64,000 nucleotides of DNA from an uncultured Bacilli bacterium (lineage in GTDB: Bacteria > Bacillota_I > Bacilli_A > RF39 > UBA660). How positions within the stretch are numbered: position 1 is the first letter of the stretch; each line of letters opens with the position of its first letter. Shown one piece after another: positions 9,054-18,108 of this stretch. The stretch lies in NCBI GenBank assembly GCA_934167885.1, contig CAKPMB010000003.1, positions 1 to 64,000 of the forward strand, given 5' to 3'. Made by a program: the position numbers and the translations under genes. A model generated the notes under the pieces. That model searched no databases. It was given only the letters and a program-made list of their open reading frames with translations, and was not told the origin of the DNA.

Positions 9054-9302
9054 ATGAATATAAAGATAATAGGATTTGATACGAAGAATGGAGTGAAATT
9101 ATTAAAGAATTTAGAAAAGGCTGTTAAAGAACTTAAATGTCCTTCAAATATATCGAAAATAGCAAGTAAGAATCGTGATAGATATGGAATAAAAATTACA
9201 CCGACCCTTATTATCGAAGATGATGTTATTGCTAGTGGTAACATTTTAACCGATCGTGAAATTAAAAATATTATTAAAGAAAAACTATCATTAAGTTGCT
9301 AA
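9054..9302 (+). CDS. Small thioredoxin-fold protein lacking the CxxC motif
   Basis: 82 residues. The layout matches the small thioredoxin-fold 'redox-active disulfide protein 2' type: a beta strand (NIKIIGF), an amphipathic helix, then YGIKITPTLIIEDDVIASG with the cis-Pro of the thioredoxin fold and a final helix. The site where CxxC should sit reads GFDTKNGVK, with no Cys; the only cysteines are at ~29 and at the C-terminus. It is therefore probably not a classical disulfide reductase. Start chosen at 9054 behind AAAGGAGG rather than the in-frame GTG at 9039, which lies inside that ribosome binding site. Confidence 0.6.
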   Translation: MNIKIIGFDTKNGVKLLKNLEKAVKELKCPSNISKIASKNRDRYGIKITPTLIIEDDVIASGNILTDREIKNIIKEKLSLSC

Positions 9303-9342
9303 TAAAAATAATAAAAAATAGGATGTGATATTATGGAATGAT

Positions 9343-9366
9343 GGAATGCTTTGTGCATTCCTTTTT
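9343..9366 (+). terminator. Terminator after the thioredoxin-fold gene
   Basis: Arms GGAATGC (9343-9349) and GCATTCC (9355-9361) with a 5-nt loop, followed by T5. Confidence 0.75.
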
Positions 9367-9427
9367 CAATTGTTTTAAAATGTTATAAAATAAGTAAAAA
9401 GTTCGTGCAATAATGCTAATTAAGTGA

Positions 9428-9648
9428 TATAATGGAAACGATTTGGTGATGTCCATGACTTTTTAGAAGTCAATGGGCATGATACATTTATTATTAGTGT
9501 AATTTATTTATTATGAAACAATATTTAAATTCAAGAGTTTGGTATAATATTATAAATAGGAGGTTATATATTTTTATAACCTTTTAATTAACATATTAAG
9601 ATTGTTTCAAATATATTGCACTTTTTAAGTAGTTGGGAGGAAGATGAT
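9428..9648 (+). promoter_or_regulatory. Long structured leader of the ABC exporter operon
   Basis: This stretch between genes (9303-9648) holds no full-length ORF. TATAAT lies at 9428-9433 with the extended TG. A mini-ORF MSMTF (9449-9466) sits in the left arm of a hairpin that spans 9449-9481. A second TATAAT occurs at 9543-9548, followed by a hairpin with arms AGGTTATA (9561-9568) and TATAACCT (9575-9582) plus a few T, which buries an orphan AGGAGG. The exporter's own ribosome binding site GGGAGG is at 9635-9640. The arrangement resembles ribosome-controlled attenuation leaders of drug exporters; that function is inferred. Confidence 0.45.
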
Positions 9649-11379
9649 ATGATAAAAACTTTAGCGAAATGTATAAGAGAATATAAGATTAATGCTATAT
9701 TGACACCTATATTTGTTTCTATTGAAGTAGTTCTTGAAATATTAATTACATATTATATGGCTCTTTTAATAGATAATGGTGTTGAAGTTGGTAATACTGA
9801 TTATATCATTAAAATAGGTTTAATTCTTATTGGAATGGCCTTTCTTTCATTATTATTTGGAGCTCTTTCGGGAGATAGTTGTGCTAAAGCCTCGGCTGGT
9901 TTTTCTAAGAATTTACGCAAAGATATTTTTTATAAAATTCAAGGTTTTTCTTTTTTAAATATTGATAAGTTTAAAACTAGTGGTTTAATAACACGTTTAA
10001 CAACAGATGTAAGTCACGTTAATTGGGCTTTTCAAATGATAATAAGAACAGCTGTTAGGGCACCACTTACGACTATTTTTGCCTTTGCCATGATTTTTAG
10101 AATAAGTCCTAAAATTTCGATGATTTTCTTGATTGTTATGCCTATTTTATTAACAGGTTTATTAATAATTATTAATTTAGCTCATCCATTATTTCGTAAA
10201 GTATTTGATGAGTATGATCATCTTAATAATGTCGTTTCTGAAAATTTAAATGGGATTCGTGTTGTTAAATCATTTGTGTCTGAGGATAAAGAGATAAAGA
10301 AATTTAGTGCGGTTTCTAATAGTATTTATCGTTTATATAAAAAAGCTCAAAATATTTTAGCTTTTAATAATCCACTTATGCAATTAAGTGTTTATACAAC
10401 AATGCTTTTGATTGCGTGGATTGGTGCTAAGATGGTTGTTGGTGGTTCGCTTACAACTGGAGAGTTAATGAGTTTATTTACATATATTATGCAAGTTATG
10501 GGCAGTTTAATGATGATTTCTATGGTGTTTGTCTCAATTGTTATATCAAGAGAATCGGCTGAGAGAATTAGTGAAGTATTAGTAGAAGAAATTGATTTAA
10601 AAAATAAGGATAATGCATTATGTGAAATAACATCAGGTGATATCGTTTTTGATAATGTTAGTTTTAGTTATGTTAAAGATAAGAAGAAATTGTGCTTAAG
10701 TAATATTAATTTTCATATTAAAAGTGGGGAATCAATCGGTATTATTGGAGGAACTGGAAGTAGTAAAAGTAGTTTGGTGCAACTTATTCCAAGACTTTAT
10801 GATGCATCTATTGGTAGGGTAATGGTCGATGGTCATGACGTTCGAGATTATGATTTATGGACATTGCGTGAAAATGTGTCAATGGTTCTTCAAAAAAATG
10901 TTTTATTTAGTGGCACTATTTTAGAAAATCTTCGTTGGGGTAATGAAAATGCGACTCTTGAAGAGATAGATAAAGTATGTGAAATGGCTTGTTGTAAAGA
11001 ATTTATTATGAACTTTAAAGATGGCTATAACACATATATTGAACAAGGTGGCACAAATGTATCTGGTGGTCAAAAACAACGTTTATGTATTGCGCGGGCT
11101 TTGTTAAAAAAGCCTAAAATATTAATTCTAGATGATTCAACAAGCGCTGTTGATACTAAAACTGATAGTAAAATAAAGAAAGCCCTACATGAAATTATTC
11201 CTGGAACAACTAAAATTATTATTGCCCAACGTATTAATTCAATTATGGATTGTGACCGCATTATTGTTTTAGATGAAGGTAGGATTAATGGCATGGGAAC
11301 ACATGAAGAATTACTTAAAAATAATAAGATTTATCAGGAAGTTTATAATTCACAGAATGGTGGTGTTATAAATGAGTAA
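9649..11379 (+). CDS. ABC exporter half-transporter, degenerate-site subunit
   Basis: 576 residues: a six-helix type IV exporter membrane domain, then an ATPase domain. Walker A is GGTGSSKSS, signature VSGGQKQR, and Walker B LILDDSTSAVD, where the catalytic Glu after Walker B is Asp. The H-loop position also departs, reading IIAQR instead of IxxH. This is the pattern of the non-canonical subunit in heterodimeric exporters such as BmrCD or TM287/288. The in-frame TTG at 9616 is rejected in favour of ATG 9649, 8 nt after GGGAGG. The gene overlaps the next half-transporter by 8 nt, so the two proteins are almost certainly partners. Likely substrates are lipids, peptides or drugs; none is specified by sequence. 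Confidence 0.88.
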   Translation: MIKTLAKCIREYKINAILTPIFVSIEVVLEILITYYMALLIDNGVEVGNTDYIIKIGLILIGMAFLSLLFGALSGDSCAKASAGFSKNLRKDIFYKIQGFSFLNIDKFKTSGLITRLTTDVSHVNWAFQMIIRTAVRAPLTTIFAFAMIFRISPKISMIFLIVMPILLTGLLIIINLAHPLFRKVFDEYDHLNNVVSENLNGIRVVKSFVSEDKEIKKFSAVSNSIYRLYKKAQNILAFNNPLMQLSVYTTMLLIAWIGAKMVVGGSLTTGELMSLFTYIMQVMGSLMMISMVFVSIVISRESAERISEVLVEEIDLKNKDNALCEITSGDIVFDNVSFSYVKDKKKLCLSNINFHIKSGESIGIIGGTGSSKSSLVQLIPRLYDASIGRVMVDGHDVRDYDLWTLRENVSMVLQKNVLFSGTILENLRWGNENATLEEIDKVCEMACCKEFIMNFKDGYNTYIEQGGTNVSGGQKQRLCIARALLKKPKILILDDSTSAVDTKTDSKIKKALHEIIPGTTKIIIAQRINSIMDCDRIIVLDEGRINGMGTHEELLKNNKIYQEVYNSQNGGVINE

Positions 11380-13234
11380 AAAAAGAGAATATAATAAAAA
11401 GACTATAAGTCGTCTCTTAAGTTATTTAAAGAAAAATAAATTAAAAGTCTTTGGTATTTTAGTTTGCATTATTGTATCATCGTTAGTAAGTATTTGTTCA
11501 TCCCTTTTCTTGAAAAATTTGTTAGATGATTATATTAAACCATTATTACTAGATGAAAATCCAAGTTTTAGTGGTTTAAAGGAAATGATTTTAACCATGG
11601 GATTAATATTTTTAATTGGAATAATTGCATCCTTTATATCAAGTATTTTAGCAAATTTATTGTCACAAAAAATATTAAAAGATATTCGTGATGAAATGTT
11701 TCGTCATATGCAGACACTTCCTATAAGTTATTTTGATACAAGAACCCATGGCGAAGTAATGAGTTTTTATACTAATGATATTGATGCTATTGAACAATTA
11801 TATTCTGAAAGTATAATTCAAGTAACAACGACTATTATAACAGTTTTAGTAACCTTAATTACGATGCTTTCACTTAGTGTTTATATGACTACTATTGTAA
11901 TTATAACCGTTATTTTTATGTTTATGATACTAACCAAAATTAGTAAAAAAAGTGGTATTTATTTTAGAGAGAATCAAAAAGATATTTCTAAAATAAATGG
12001 CTATATTGAAGAAATAATGGCTGGTCAAAAGGTTGTTAAAGTATTTAACCATGAAGAAAAAGTTAAAGAGGAATTTGATAGAATAAATAACAAATGGTTT
12101 GATTCTAATTATCATGCTAATAAATATGCTAATATTTTAATGCCTATTATGGGCAATTTAGCGAATGTTCAATATGTTATTGTATCGCTTATTGGTGGTT
12201 TACTTGCCATTAATAATGTTGGTGGTATTACTTTAGGGATGATTGCTTCATTCTTACAATTAAGTCGTAGTTTTACTATGCCAATATCACGTCTTGCTCA
12301 ACAAATTAATAGTATAATTATGGCTTTAGCAGGAGCTTCACGAATCTTCTCACTTATGGATGAAGAAAGTGAAAAAGATGATGGTTATGTTACTTTGGTT
12401 AATGTTAAAGAAATTGATAATAAGTTAATTGAGACGAGTGAAAAAACCGGCATGTGGGCATGGAAGTGTCCACATGACACTGAAACTGTTTATGTGCCAT
12501 TAAAAGGTGATGTTAGATTTCATGATGTTTACTTTGGTTATGTTCCATCTAAGAAAGTTTTATATGATATAAATTTATATGCTAAACCTGGTCAAAAGAT
12601 TGCTTTAGTTGGAGCAACAGGTGCTGGTAAAACAACCATTACTAATCTTTTAAATAGATTTTATGATATTAATGATGGTGAAATTATTTATGATGGTATT
12701 AATGTTAAAAACATTAAAAAGAGTGATTTACGAAGAAGTTTAGGCATGGTTTTACAAGATACTAATTTGTGGACAGGAACCATTATGGAAAACTTAAAAT
12801 ATGCTAATAGTATGGCGACGGATGAGGAAGTTTATGAAGCATGTCGTCTTGCTAATGCTGATAGTTTTATAAAGAGGTTACCAAATGGATATAAAACAAT
12901 GATTACCAATAATGGTGGTAATTTATCACAAGGCCAACGTCAATTATTAAGTATTGCCCGAGCTGCGGTTTATAATCCACCGGTTATGATTCTTGATGAG
13001 GCAACATCATCGATTGATACACGAACTGAGAAATTAGTTCAAGATGGAATGGATAAATTGATGAAAAATCGCACGGTTTTTGTTATTGCCCATCGTCTAT
13101 CAACCATTCAAAATGCTAAGGCTATAATGGTTATGGATCATGGTAAGATTATTGAACGTGGAAATCACGAAGAATTAATAAAACAAAAAGGCGTATATTA
13201 TCAACTATATACTGGCAAATTTGAACTAGAATAA
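11372..13234 (+). CDS. ABC exporter half-transporter, catalytic-site subunit
   Basis: 620 residues with the same architecture as its partner. Walker A GATGAGKTT, signature LSQGQRQL, Walker B MILDEATSSID with the catalytic Glu, and H-loop VIAHRLS are all intact. Residues ~335-385 hold an insertion before the ATPase domain, with a CPHD segment and charged residues, absent from the partner. Members of this type of pair carry one competent and one degenerate ATP site, matching what is seen. A terminator stem starts inside the last 45 nt of the gene. Confidence 0.9.
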   Translation: MSKKREYNKKTISRLLSYLKKNKLKVFGILVCIIVSSLVSICSSLFLKNLLDDYIKPLLLDENPSFSGLKEMILTMGLIFLIGIIASFISSILANLLSQKILKDIRDEMFRHMQTLPISYFDTRTHGEVMSFYTNDIDAIEQLYSESIIQVTTTIITVLVTLITMLSLSVYMTTIVIITVIFMFMILTKISKKSGIYFRENQKDISKINGYIEEIMAGQKVVKVFNHEEKVKEEFDRINNKWFDSNYHANKYANILMPIMGNLANVQYVIVSLIGGLLAINNVGGITLGMIASFLQLSRSFTMPISRLAQQINSIIMALAGASRIFSLMDEESEKDDGYVTLVNVKEIDNKLIETSEKTGMWAWKCPHDTETVYVPLKGDVRFHDVYFGYVPSKKVLYDINLYAKPGQKIALVGATGAGKTTITNLLNRFYDINDGEIIYDGINVKNIKKSDLRRSLGMVLQDTNLWTGTIMENLKYANSMATDEEVYEACRLANADSFIKRLPNGYKTMITNNGGNLSQGQRQLLSIARAAVYNPPVMILDEATSSIDTRTEKLVQDGMDKLMKNRTVFVIAHRLSTIQNAKAIMVMDHGKIIERGNHEELIKQKGVYYQLYTGKFELE

Positions 13235-13258
13235 TAGTTGACGATATGCCTTTTTTTT
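13190..13258 (+). terminator. Terminator whose left arm lies inside the ABC gene
   Basis: The left arm (13190-13208, starting GGCGTAT) is within the last codons. The right arm (13234-13250, ending GATATGCC) begins at the stop, and T8 follows. Pairing is imperfect in the middle but long. Confidence 0.65.
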
Positions 13259-13284
13259 GATATTGTTTAATAGTAGGTGAAATG

Positions 13285-14376
13285 ATGAAAAATGATGATT
13301 TAATTATAGAACCAAGTCATAAAGGTTTAAAAATATTAGTGACATTACTTTGTATTATAGTTTTTCTATGTCTAGTAGGTGGGGCATATTACTATTTTGT
13401 TTTGACAAACCCAGTTTTGGTTTTTAATAGTTTTAGAAAAGAATTTAATAGTAACACAACAAATATGCTTCTTGATAATAAAGCTAAACGCTTAAATGGC
13501 AACATTACTTTTTCTCTTCATGATAACACATATCAAGATATTTATGAAATACTAGATAAAGTAAAATTTATATATGATGTTAAAGTAGATTCTAACAATA
13601 AAGTCGCTTCAGTATCACTAATGAGTGAATATGATAGTAAAGAATTATTAGATATCGATGCTTATTTGCAAGATAATAAATCATACATAAAAATCCCTTC
13701 AGTATATGATAAATATGTTAGTGTAAATATTGAAGAATATGAAAAATTATTTGAAAAAGATACTAAGGTAAATACCTTATTAGAAAAATATCAAGATTTA
13801 TTAAAAGAAAAATTAGGAAGAAACAATATCAAAAGAGAAAAGGCAACTTGGACATATAACGATAATAAAGAAGATGGCTATAGTTATACCCTAACATTTA
13901 ATTATAGCGATTTAAAAGAATTTATTGATATATACAATAATCTATATTCAGAAGACTTATCAATTGATAATAATAGTTCTCTAACAATTAAACTATATTC
14001 TAAAGGACTTTTAAATAGTTTTGTATCATATGATGTAGATTTACAAGTTGAAAATACATCTTTAAATATTACTAAGACTCATTCTGATAAAATTGCTATT
14101 AAATTTACTTCAGAAGACGGGGAAACTAATATTTTAGTTAGTAATAATAATGCTAATAGTTATAATATTGAAGTTAACTTTAATGGTGATAATAAGATTA
14201 TAGTAAGTATATCAATGGAAGATGTTAGTGAAATTACTAAACATAGTATTACGGATAGTGTATCAATGAGTGAATTAACAGAAGAAGATTATAAAGTAAT
14301 TAGTGATAATATATTAAAGAATGAAGTTTTAAATAATTTAGTAGAAGATATTAGCAAAGTCTTTAATAAAGATTAA
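13285..14376 (+). CDS. Membrane-anchored extracellular protein of unknown function
   Basis: 363 residues. About 15 cytoplasmic residues precede one transmembrane helix (ILVTLLCIIVFLCLVGG) that ends in a Tyr-rich boundary; the remainder is an extracellular Asp/Asn/Ser-rich, probably beta-rich domain. No catalytic motif, lipobox or sorting signal is visible. The general form recalls anchored proteins in which repeated sheets bind lipids or wall components, but no family is recognised with confidence. It is a single gene between two terminators. Two ATG codons lie side by side (13282 and 13285); the second has the better distance to AGGTGA. Confidence 0.75.
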   Translation: MKNDDLIIEPSHKGLKILVTLLCIIVFLCLVGGAYYYFVLTNPVLVFNSFRKEFNSNTTNMLLDNKAKRLNGNITFSLHDNTYQDIYEILDKVKFIYDVKVDSNNKVASVSLMSEYDSKELLDIDAYLQDNKSYIKIPSVYDKYVSVNIEEYEKLFEKDTKVNTLLEKYQDLLKEKLGRNNIKREKATWTYNDNKEDGYSYTLTFNYSDLKEFIDIYNNLYSEDLSIDNNSSLTIKLYSKGLLNSFVSYDVDLQVENTSLNITKTHSDKIAIKFTSEDGETNILVSNNNANSYNIEVNFNGDNKIIVSISMEDVSEITKHSITDSVSMSELTEEDYKVISDNILKNEVLNNLVEDISKVFNKD

Positions 14377-14382
14377 TATTAG

Positions 14383-14420
14383 ATATTCAAGCAGTGTTTA
14401 AATTGTTTGAATATTTTTTT
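14383..14420 (+). terminator. Terminator after the anchored protein
   Basis: Arms ATATTCAA (14383-14390) and TTGAATAT (14407-14414), then T-rich sequence. Confidence 0.7.
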
Positions 14421-14468
14421 ATACATTGATAAAATGTATGAAAAATAAGGAAAAAATGGAAATTTTAT

Positions 14469-14497
14469 TTGACTTACTACTTAATTTATGTTATCAT
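14469..14497 (+). promoter_or_regulatory. Promoter of rplU-prp-rpmA
   Basis: TTGACT at 14469-14474, spacer of 17 nt, TATCAT at 14492-14497. The distance to rplU leaves a leader of about 90 nt. Confidence 0.75.
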
Positions 14498-14503
14498 CTT
14501 TAA

Positions 14504-14595
14504 TGTTTGAAGCCTCATGCTCAAACCGCATTGAAAAGGTTATAAACTCTTTGGGACCTTAAGAGCGAGTCTAGTAATTAAAAGGGAGGTATAAT
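14504..14595 (+). ncRNA. Probable L21 leader (ribosomal protein autoregulatory RNA)
   Basis: The leader holds GTTTGAAG/CTCAAAC pairing around 14513-14537 and a purine-rich segment before GGGAGG. In Firmicutes, rplU is usually preceded by a structured L21 leader thought to mediate feedback by L21. Position, size and the conserved-looking hairpin fit; a covariance-model scan with the Rfam L21 leader would decide. Confidence 0.55.
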
Positions 14596-14895
14596 ATGAA
14601 AGCCGTAATTAAAACAGGTGGTAAACAATACTATGTTGAAGAAGGAAGTATTATTTACGTTGAGAAGTTAAATGGTAATGATAATGACAAAGTTACATTT
14701 GATGAAGTATTAATGTTAGGAGATAAACTTGGAACTCCTACTGTAAAGGGCGCTAAAGTTGAAGGCGAGATTGTTAAACACGGAAAAGGTAAGAAGATTA
14801 AAATATTTACTTATAAGCCTAATACAACATCAACAAGAAAGAAACAAGGTCATCGTCAACCATACACAGAAGTTAGAATTACTAAAATAGGATAA
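14596..14895 (+). CDS. rplU: 50S ribosomal protein L21
   Basis: 99 residues, normal length. The KTGGKQYYV start and the C-terminal KKQGHRQPYTEVRI are family signatures. L21 binds 23S rRNA next to L20. It is first in the classic rplU-prp-rpmA operon, with prp 2 nt downstream. Confidence 0.97.
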   Translation: MKAVIKTGGKQYYVEEGSIIYVEKLNGNDNDKVTFDEVLMLGDKLGTPTVKGAKVEGEIVKHGKGKKIKIFTYKPNTTSTRKKQGHRQPYTEVRITKIG

Positions 14896-14897
14896 AA

Positions 14898-15197
14898 ATG
14901 ATTTTAGTAACTGTTAAAGATAAAGTTATAGAGATTACTGGTCATGCTCAGTATGATGATTATGGTAAGGATATTGTTTGTAGTGCAGCATCAAGTATTG
15001 TTACAACAACTATTAATGGAATATTGTCTATAAATGATAAGGCTATATCATATGAATTATTAAAAGATAAAATGATTATTAATCGTTTAAGTGATGATGA
15101 TATAACTTTAAAACTAATTGATAATATGATGGAATTATTAAAGAAATTATCCATTGATTATCCTAAAAATATTAAAATAAAGGAAGGTGTAAAGTAA
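14898..15197 (+). CDS. prp: Ribosomal-processing cysteine protease Prp
   Basis: 99 residues. [18 protein letters not shown] holds the catalytic His (position 16) and Cys (position 28) with the family's spacing. Prp removes the N-terminal extension of L27 in Firmicutes and relatives, which is needed for L27 to reach the peptidyl-transferase centre. The next gene encodes an L27 with exactly such an extension, so enzyme and substrate are adjacent. Confidence 0.93.
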   Translation: MILVTVKDKVIEITGHAQYDDYGKDIVCSAASSIVTTTINGILSINDKAISYELLKDKMIINRLSDDDITLKLIDNMMELLKKLSIDYPKNIKIKEGVK

Positions 15198-15198
15198 T

Positions 15199-15480
15199 AT
15201 GAAGTTAGAGTTAAATATTCAGTTATTTGCGCATAAAAAAGGACAAGGTTCTTCAACAAACGGACGTGATTCTGCTGGACGTAGATTAGGTAGCAAGGTT
15301 GCTGATGGACAAACTGTAAGTGCAGGTAGTATTATTTATCGTCAAAGAGGCACTAAGATTCATCCAGGAGAAAATGTAGGAAAAGGTAGTGATGATACAC
15401 TATTTGCTAAAGTTTCTGGTGTTGTTAAATTTGAACGTCTTGGTAGAGATAAAACAAAAGCAAGTGTATATGTAAAATAA
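15199..15480 (+). CDS. rpmA: 50S ribosomal protein L27 with cleavable N-terminus
   Basis: 93 residues. The N-terminus [10 protein letters not shown] precedes the mature AHKKGQGS; cleavage by Prp after Phe10 matches the known Firmicutes motif. The remainder ([20 protein letters not shown]) is typical L27. It starts 1 nt after the prp stop codon. Confidence 0.97.
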   Translation: MKLELNIQLFAHKKGQGSSTNGRDSAGRRLGSKVADGQTVSAGSIIYRQRGTKIHPGENVGKGSDDTLFAKVSGVVKFERLGRDKTKASVYVK

Positions 15481-15499
15481 GAGCGAAAGCTCTTTTTTT
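15481..15499 (+). terminator. Terminator after rpmA
   Basis: GAGC-GAAA-GCTC tetraloop hairpin followed by T7 directly after the stop codon. Confidence 0.85.
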
Positions 15500-15570
15500 G
15501 TTAATTTGTGTCACTAAATGTTCCTATTATTTCTAAAAATGTTATAATATCCTTATTAAGGATTTGTGGT

Positions 15571-18108
15571 ATGAGAAGAGAAGATGTAGACAGAAGTAAA
15601 TTAGCACCGATGATGAATCATTATATGAAAATAAAAGATAAATATCCTGATACTATAATTTTTTATCGTTTGGGCGATTTTTATGAAATGTTTTTTGAAG
15701 ATGCTATTTTAGCATCACATGAATTAGAATTAACGTTAACTGGTCGTCAAGCTGGTCTTGAAGAGAGAGTTCCTATGTGTGGTATTCCTTTTCATGCATA
15801 TCAAAGTTATGTTGAAAAGCTTATTGATAAAGGATATAAAGTTGCCATTTGTGAACAATTAACTGATCCTAAAGAGAGCAAAGGCATGGTTGAACGTGAT
15901 GTTGTTCAGGTTATAACTAAAGGAACTATTTTAGATGGATCCCTAAATGAACATGATAATAACTATTTAGCAAGTATTTATAATTTTGGTTATTCTTTTG
16001 CTATTAGTTATGCTGATATTTCAACAGGTGATATTTATACTGAAATTGTATATAAAAATGATGAAATTTTTAGAGAACTAGTTAATCATGGTATTAAAGA
16101 AGTTCTTGCTAACGATACTATTGATAGAGAAGTAATTTATATTTTAAAAAATAATTATCATATTCAAATAACGATTACGAATGATTTATTAGATGATGAT
16201 AATTATAAGTATATCTATGAAGATTTGCGTGATTTAAGATTAGAAACGTCTATAAAGCATTTATTAAAATATGTTTTATCAACTAAAAAGAATGATTTAT
16301 CACATTTAAAAAAGGCTGTTTTATTAAAGGAAAATGAACATTTATTATTTGATATTCATACAATGCGTAATCTTGAACTTACTGAAACAATAAGGGATTC
16401 TAATAGACAATATTCCCTTCTTTGGCTTTTAGATAAAACTAAGACGGCAATGGGAAGTCGTTATTTAAAACATAATATTGAAAACCCATTACGAGATGAA
16501 AAAGAAATTACCAGACGATATGACATTATTAGTAAGTTGTTAACAGAATTTATTTATAAAGAAGAACTTATTAAATTATTAGATGATGTTTATGATTTAG
16601 AAAGATTAGCAGGTAGAATAAGTTATGGTAATGTTAATGCAAGAGATATGCTTCAATTATTAAGAAGTCTTAAAGTATTACCTAGAATTAAAGATATTTT
16701 AAATAATATTCATTATGATAAAACTGTTGATACATGCGATGAATTATGTAATTTATTAGAGCGTAGTATTGAAGAAGATCCTCCTATTACTATAAAAGAA
16801 GGTGGCTTGATAAAAGAAGGCTATAATAATGAATTAGATGAATTAAAATCAATTAGAAAGAATAGTAAAGATTTTATTATTGCCCTTGAAAATCAAGAAA
16901 AAGAAAGAACTGGTATTAAAAACCTAAAGATAGGTTATAACAAGGTTTTTGGTTATTATATTGAAATTAGTAAAATGAACATTCCTTCAGTTAAAGAAGA
17001 ATGGGGTTATATAAGAAAACAAACCTTATCAACGGGTGAACGTTATATAACGGAATCATTGAAAGAGAAAGAACAAATAATTTTAGGAGCTGAAGAAAAG
17101 ATTATTAATCTAGAATATCGCTTATTTATTGAAATAAGAGATATTGCCAAGAATTATATAAGATCATTGCAAAAAGATAGTGAAGTTATTGCGGAACTTG
17201 ATATGTTAACATCGTTTGCAACGCTTGCTGAAACTAATAATTATGTAAGGCCAACCATTGTTCATGATAGGTCTATTAATATTATTGATGGACGTCATCC
17301 AGTTGTAGAAAAAGTTAGTAAGAATGAGTATGTTCCTAATGATATTATCATGGATAAAGATGTTGATGTTTTATTAATAACGGGTCCAAATATGGCTGGA
17401 AAGAGCACATATATGCGCCAATTAGCTATCATTGTTATAATGGCACAAATTGGTTCCTTTGTTCCATGTAAAAGTTGTAAACTCCCTATCTTTGATAAGA
17501 TTTTTACAAGAATAGGCGCTAGTGATGATTTAGTTAGTGGTGAATCAACTTTTATGGTTGAAATGAAAGAAGCTAATATGGCTATAACTAATGCTACAGC
17601 AAATAGTTTGATTTTATTTGATGAATTAGGAAGAGGAACGGCCACATACGATGGTATGAGTTTAGCCGAAGCTATTCTTGAATATATTCACAATAATATC
17701 CACGCCAAAACTTTATTTTCAACACATTATCATGAATTAACAAGTATGTCTAAAATTTTGAAAAAACTTCGTAATGTTCATGTTAGTGCTAGTAATGAAA
17801 ATGGCACTTTAACATTTCTACATAAAGTCAAAAATGGTTCAATTGATAAAAGTTATGGTATAAATGTAGCATCCCTTGCAAACCTTCCAGAGGAAGTTAT
17901 TGCAAGAGCTAATGAAATACTTGAAACATATGAAAAAAGAAAAGATAAAAAAGAAAATTATATGCAAACATCATTTGATTTTAAAGAAAATACGGAAGAA
18001 TTAGAAAATGATAAATTATTAGATAAAATAAAAAGTATTAATCCATTAGAAATGACACCAATGCAAGCATTAAATTATTTATATGAATTAAAGGAGGAAT
18101 TTAAATGA
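15571..18108 (+). CDS. mutS: DNA mismatch repair protein MutS
   Basis: 845 residues with the full MutS domain order. The N-terminal mismatch-binding domain has YRLGDFYEMFFEDA with the Phe-x-Glu wedge. Connector, lever and clamp regions follow, and the ATPase has Walker A TGPNMAGKST, Walker B LILFDELGRGT and a C-terminal helical tail. A GTG at 15508 is in frame, but the 21 residues it adds do not fit the family; ATG 15571 follows AAGGA. No mutL is in the window. MutS status matters here because the surface protein leaders carry G9 tracts. It overlaps mscS by 4 nt. Confidence 0.96.
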   Translation: MRREDVDRSKLAPMMNHYMKIKDKYPDTIIFYRLGDFYEMFFEDAILASHELELTLTGRQAGLEERVPMCGIPFHAYQSYVEKLIDKGYKVAICEQLTDPKESKGMVERDVVQVITKGTILDGSLNEHDNNYLASIYNFGYSFAISYADISTGDIYTEIVYKNDEIFRELVNHGIKEVLANDTIDREVIYILKNNYHIQITITNDLLDDDNYKYIYEDLRDLRLETSIKHLLKYVLSTKKNDLSHLKKAVLLKENEHLLFDIHTMRNLELTETIRDSNRQYSLLWLLDKTKTAMGSRYLKHNIENPLRDEKEITRRYDIISKLLTEFIYKEELIKLLDDVYDLERLAGRISYGNVNARDMLQLLRSLKVLPRIKDILNNIHYDKTVDTCDELCNLLERSIEEDPPITIKEGGLIKEGYNNELDELKSIRKNSKDFIIALENQEKERTGIKNLKIGYNKVFGYYIEISKMNIPSVKEEWGYIRKQTLSTGERYITESLKEKEQIILGAEEKIINLEYRLFIEIRDIAKNYIRSLQKDSEVIAELDMLTSFATLAETNNYVRPTIVHDRSINIIDGRHPVVEKVSKNEYVPNDIIMDKDVDVLLITGPNMAGKSTYMRQLAIIVIMAQIGSFVPCKSCKLPIFDKIFTRIGASDDLVSGESTFMVEMKEANMAITNATANSLILFDELGRGTATYDGMSLAEAILEYIHNNIHAKTLFSTHYHELTSMSKILKKLRNVHVSASNENGTLTFLHKVKNGSIDKSYGINVASLANLPEEVIARANEILETYEKRKDKKENYMQTSFDFKENTEELENDKLLDKIKSINPLEMTPMQALNYLYELKEEFK

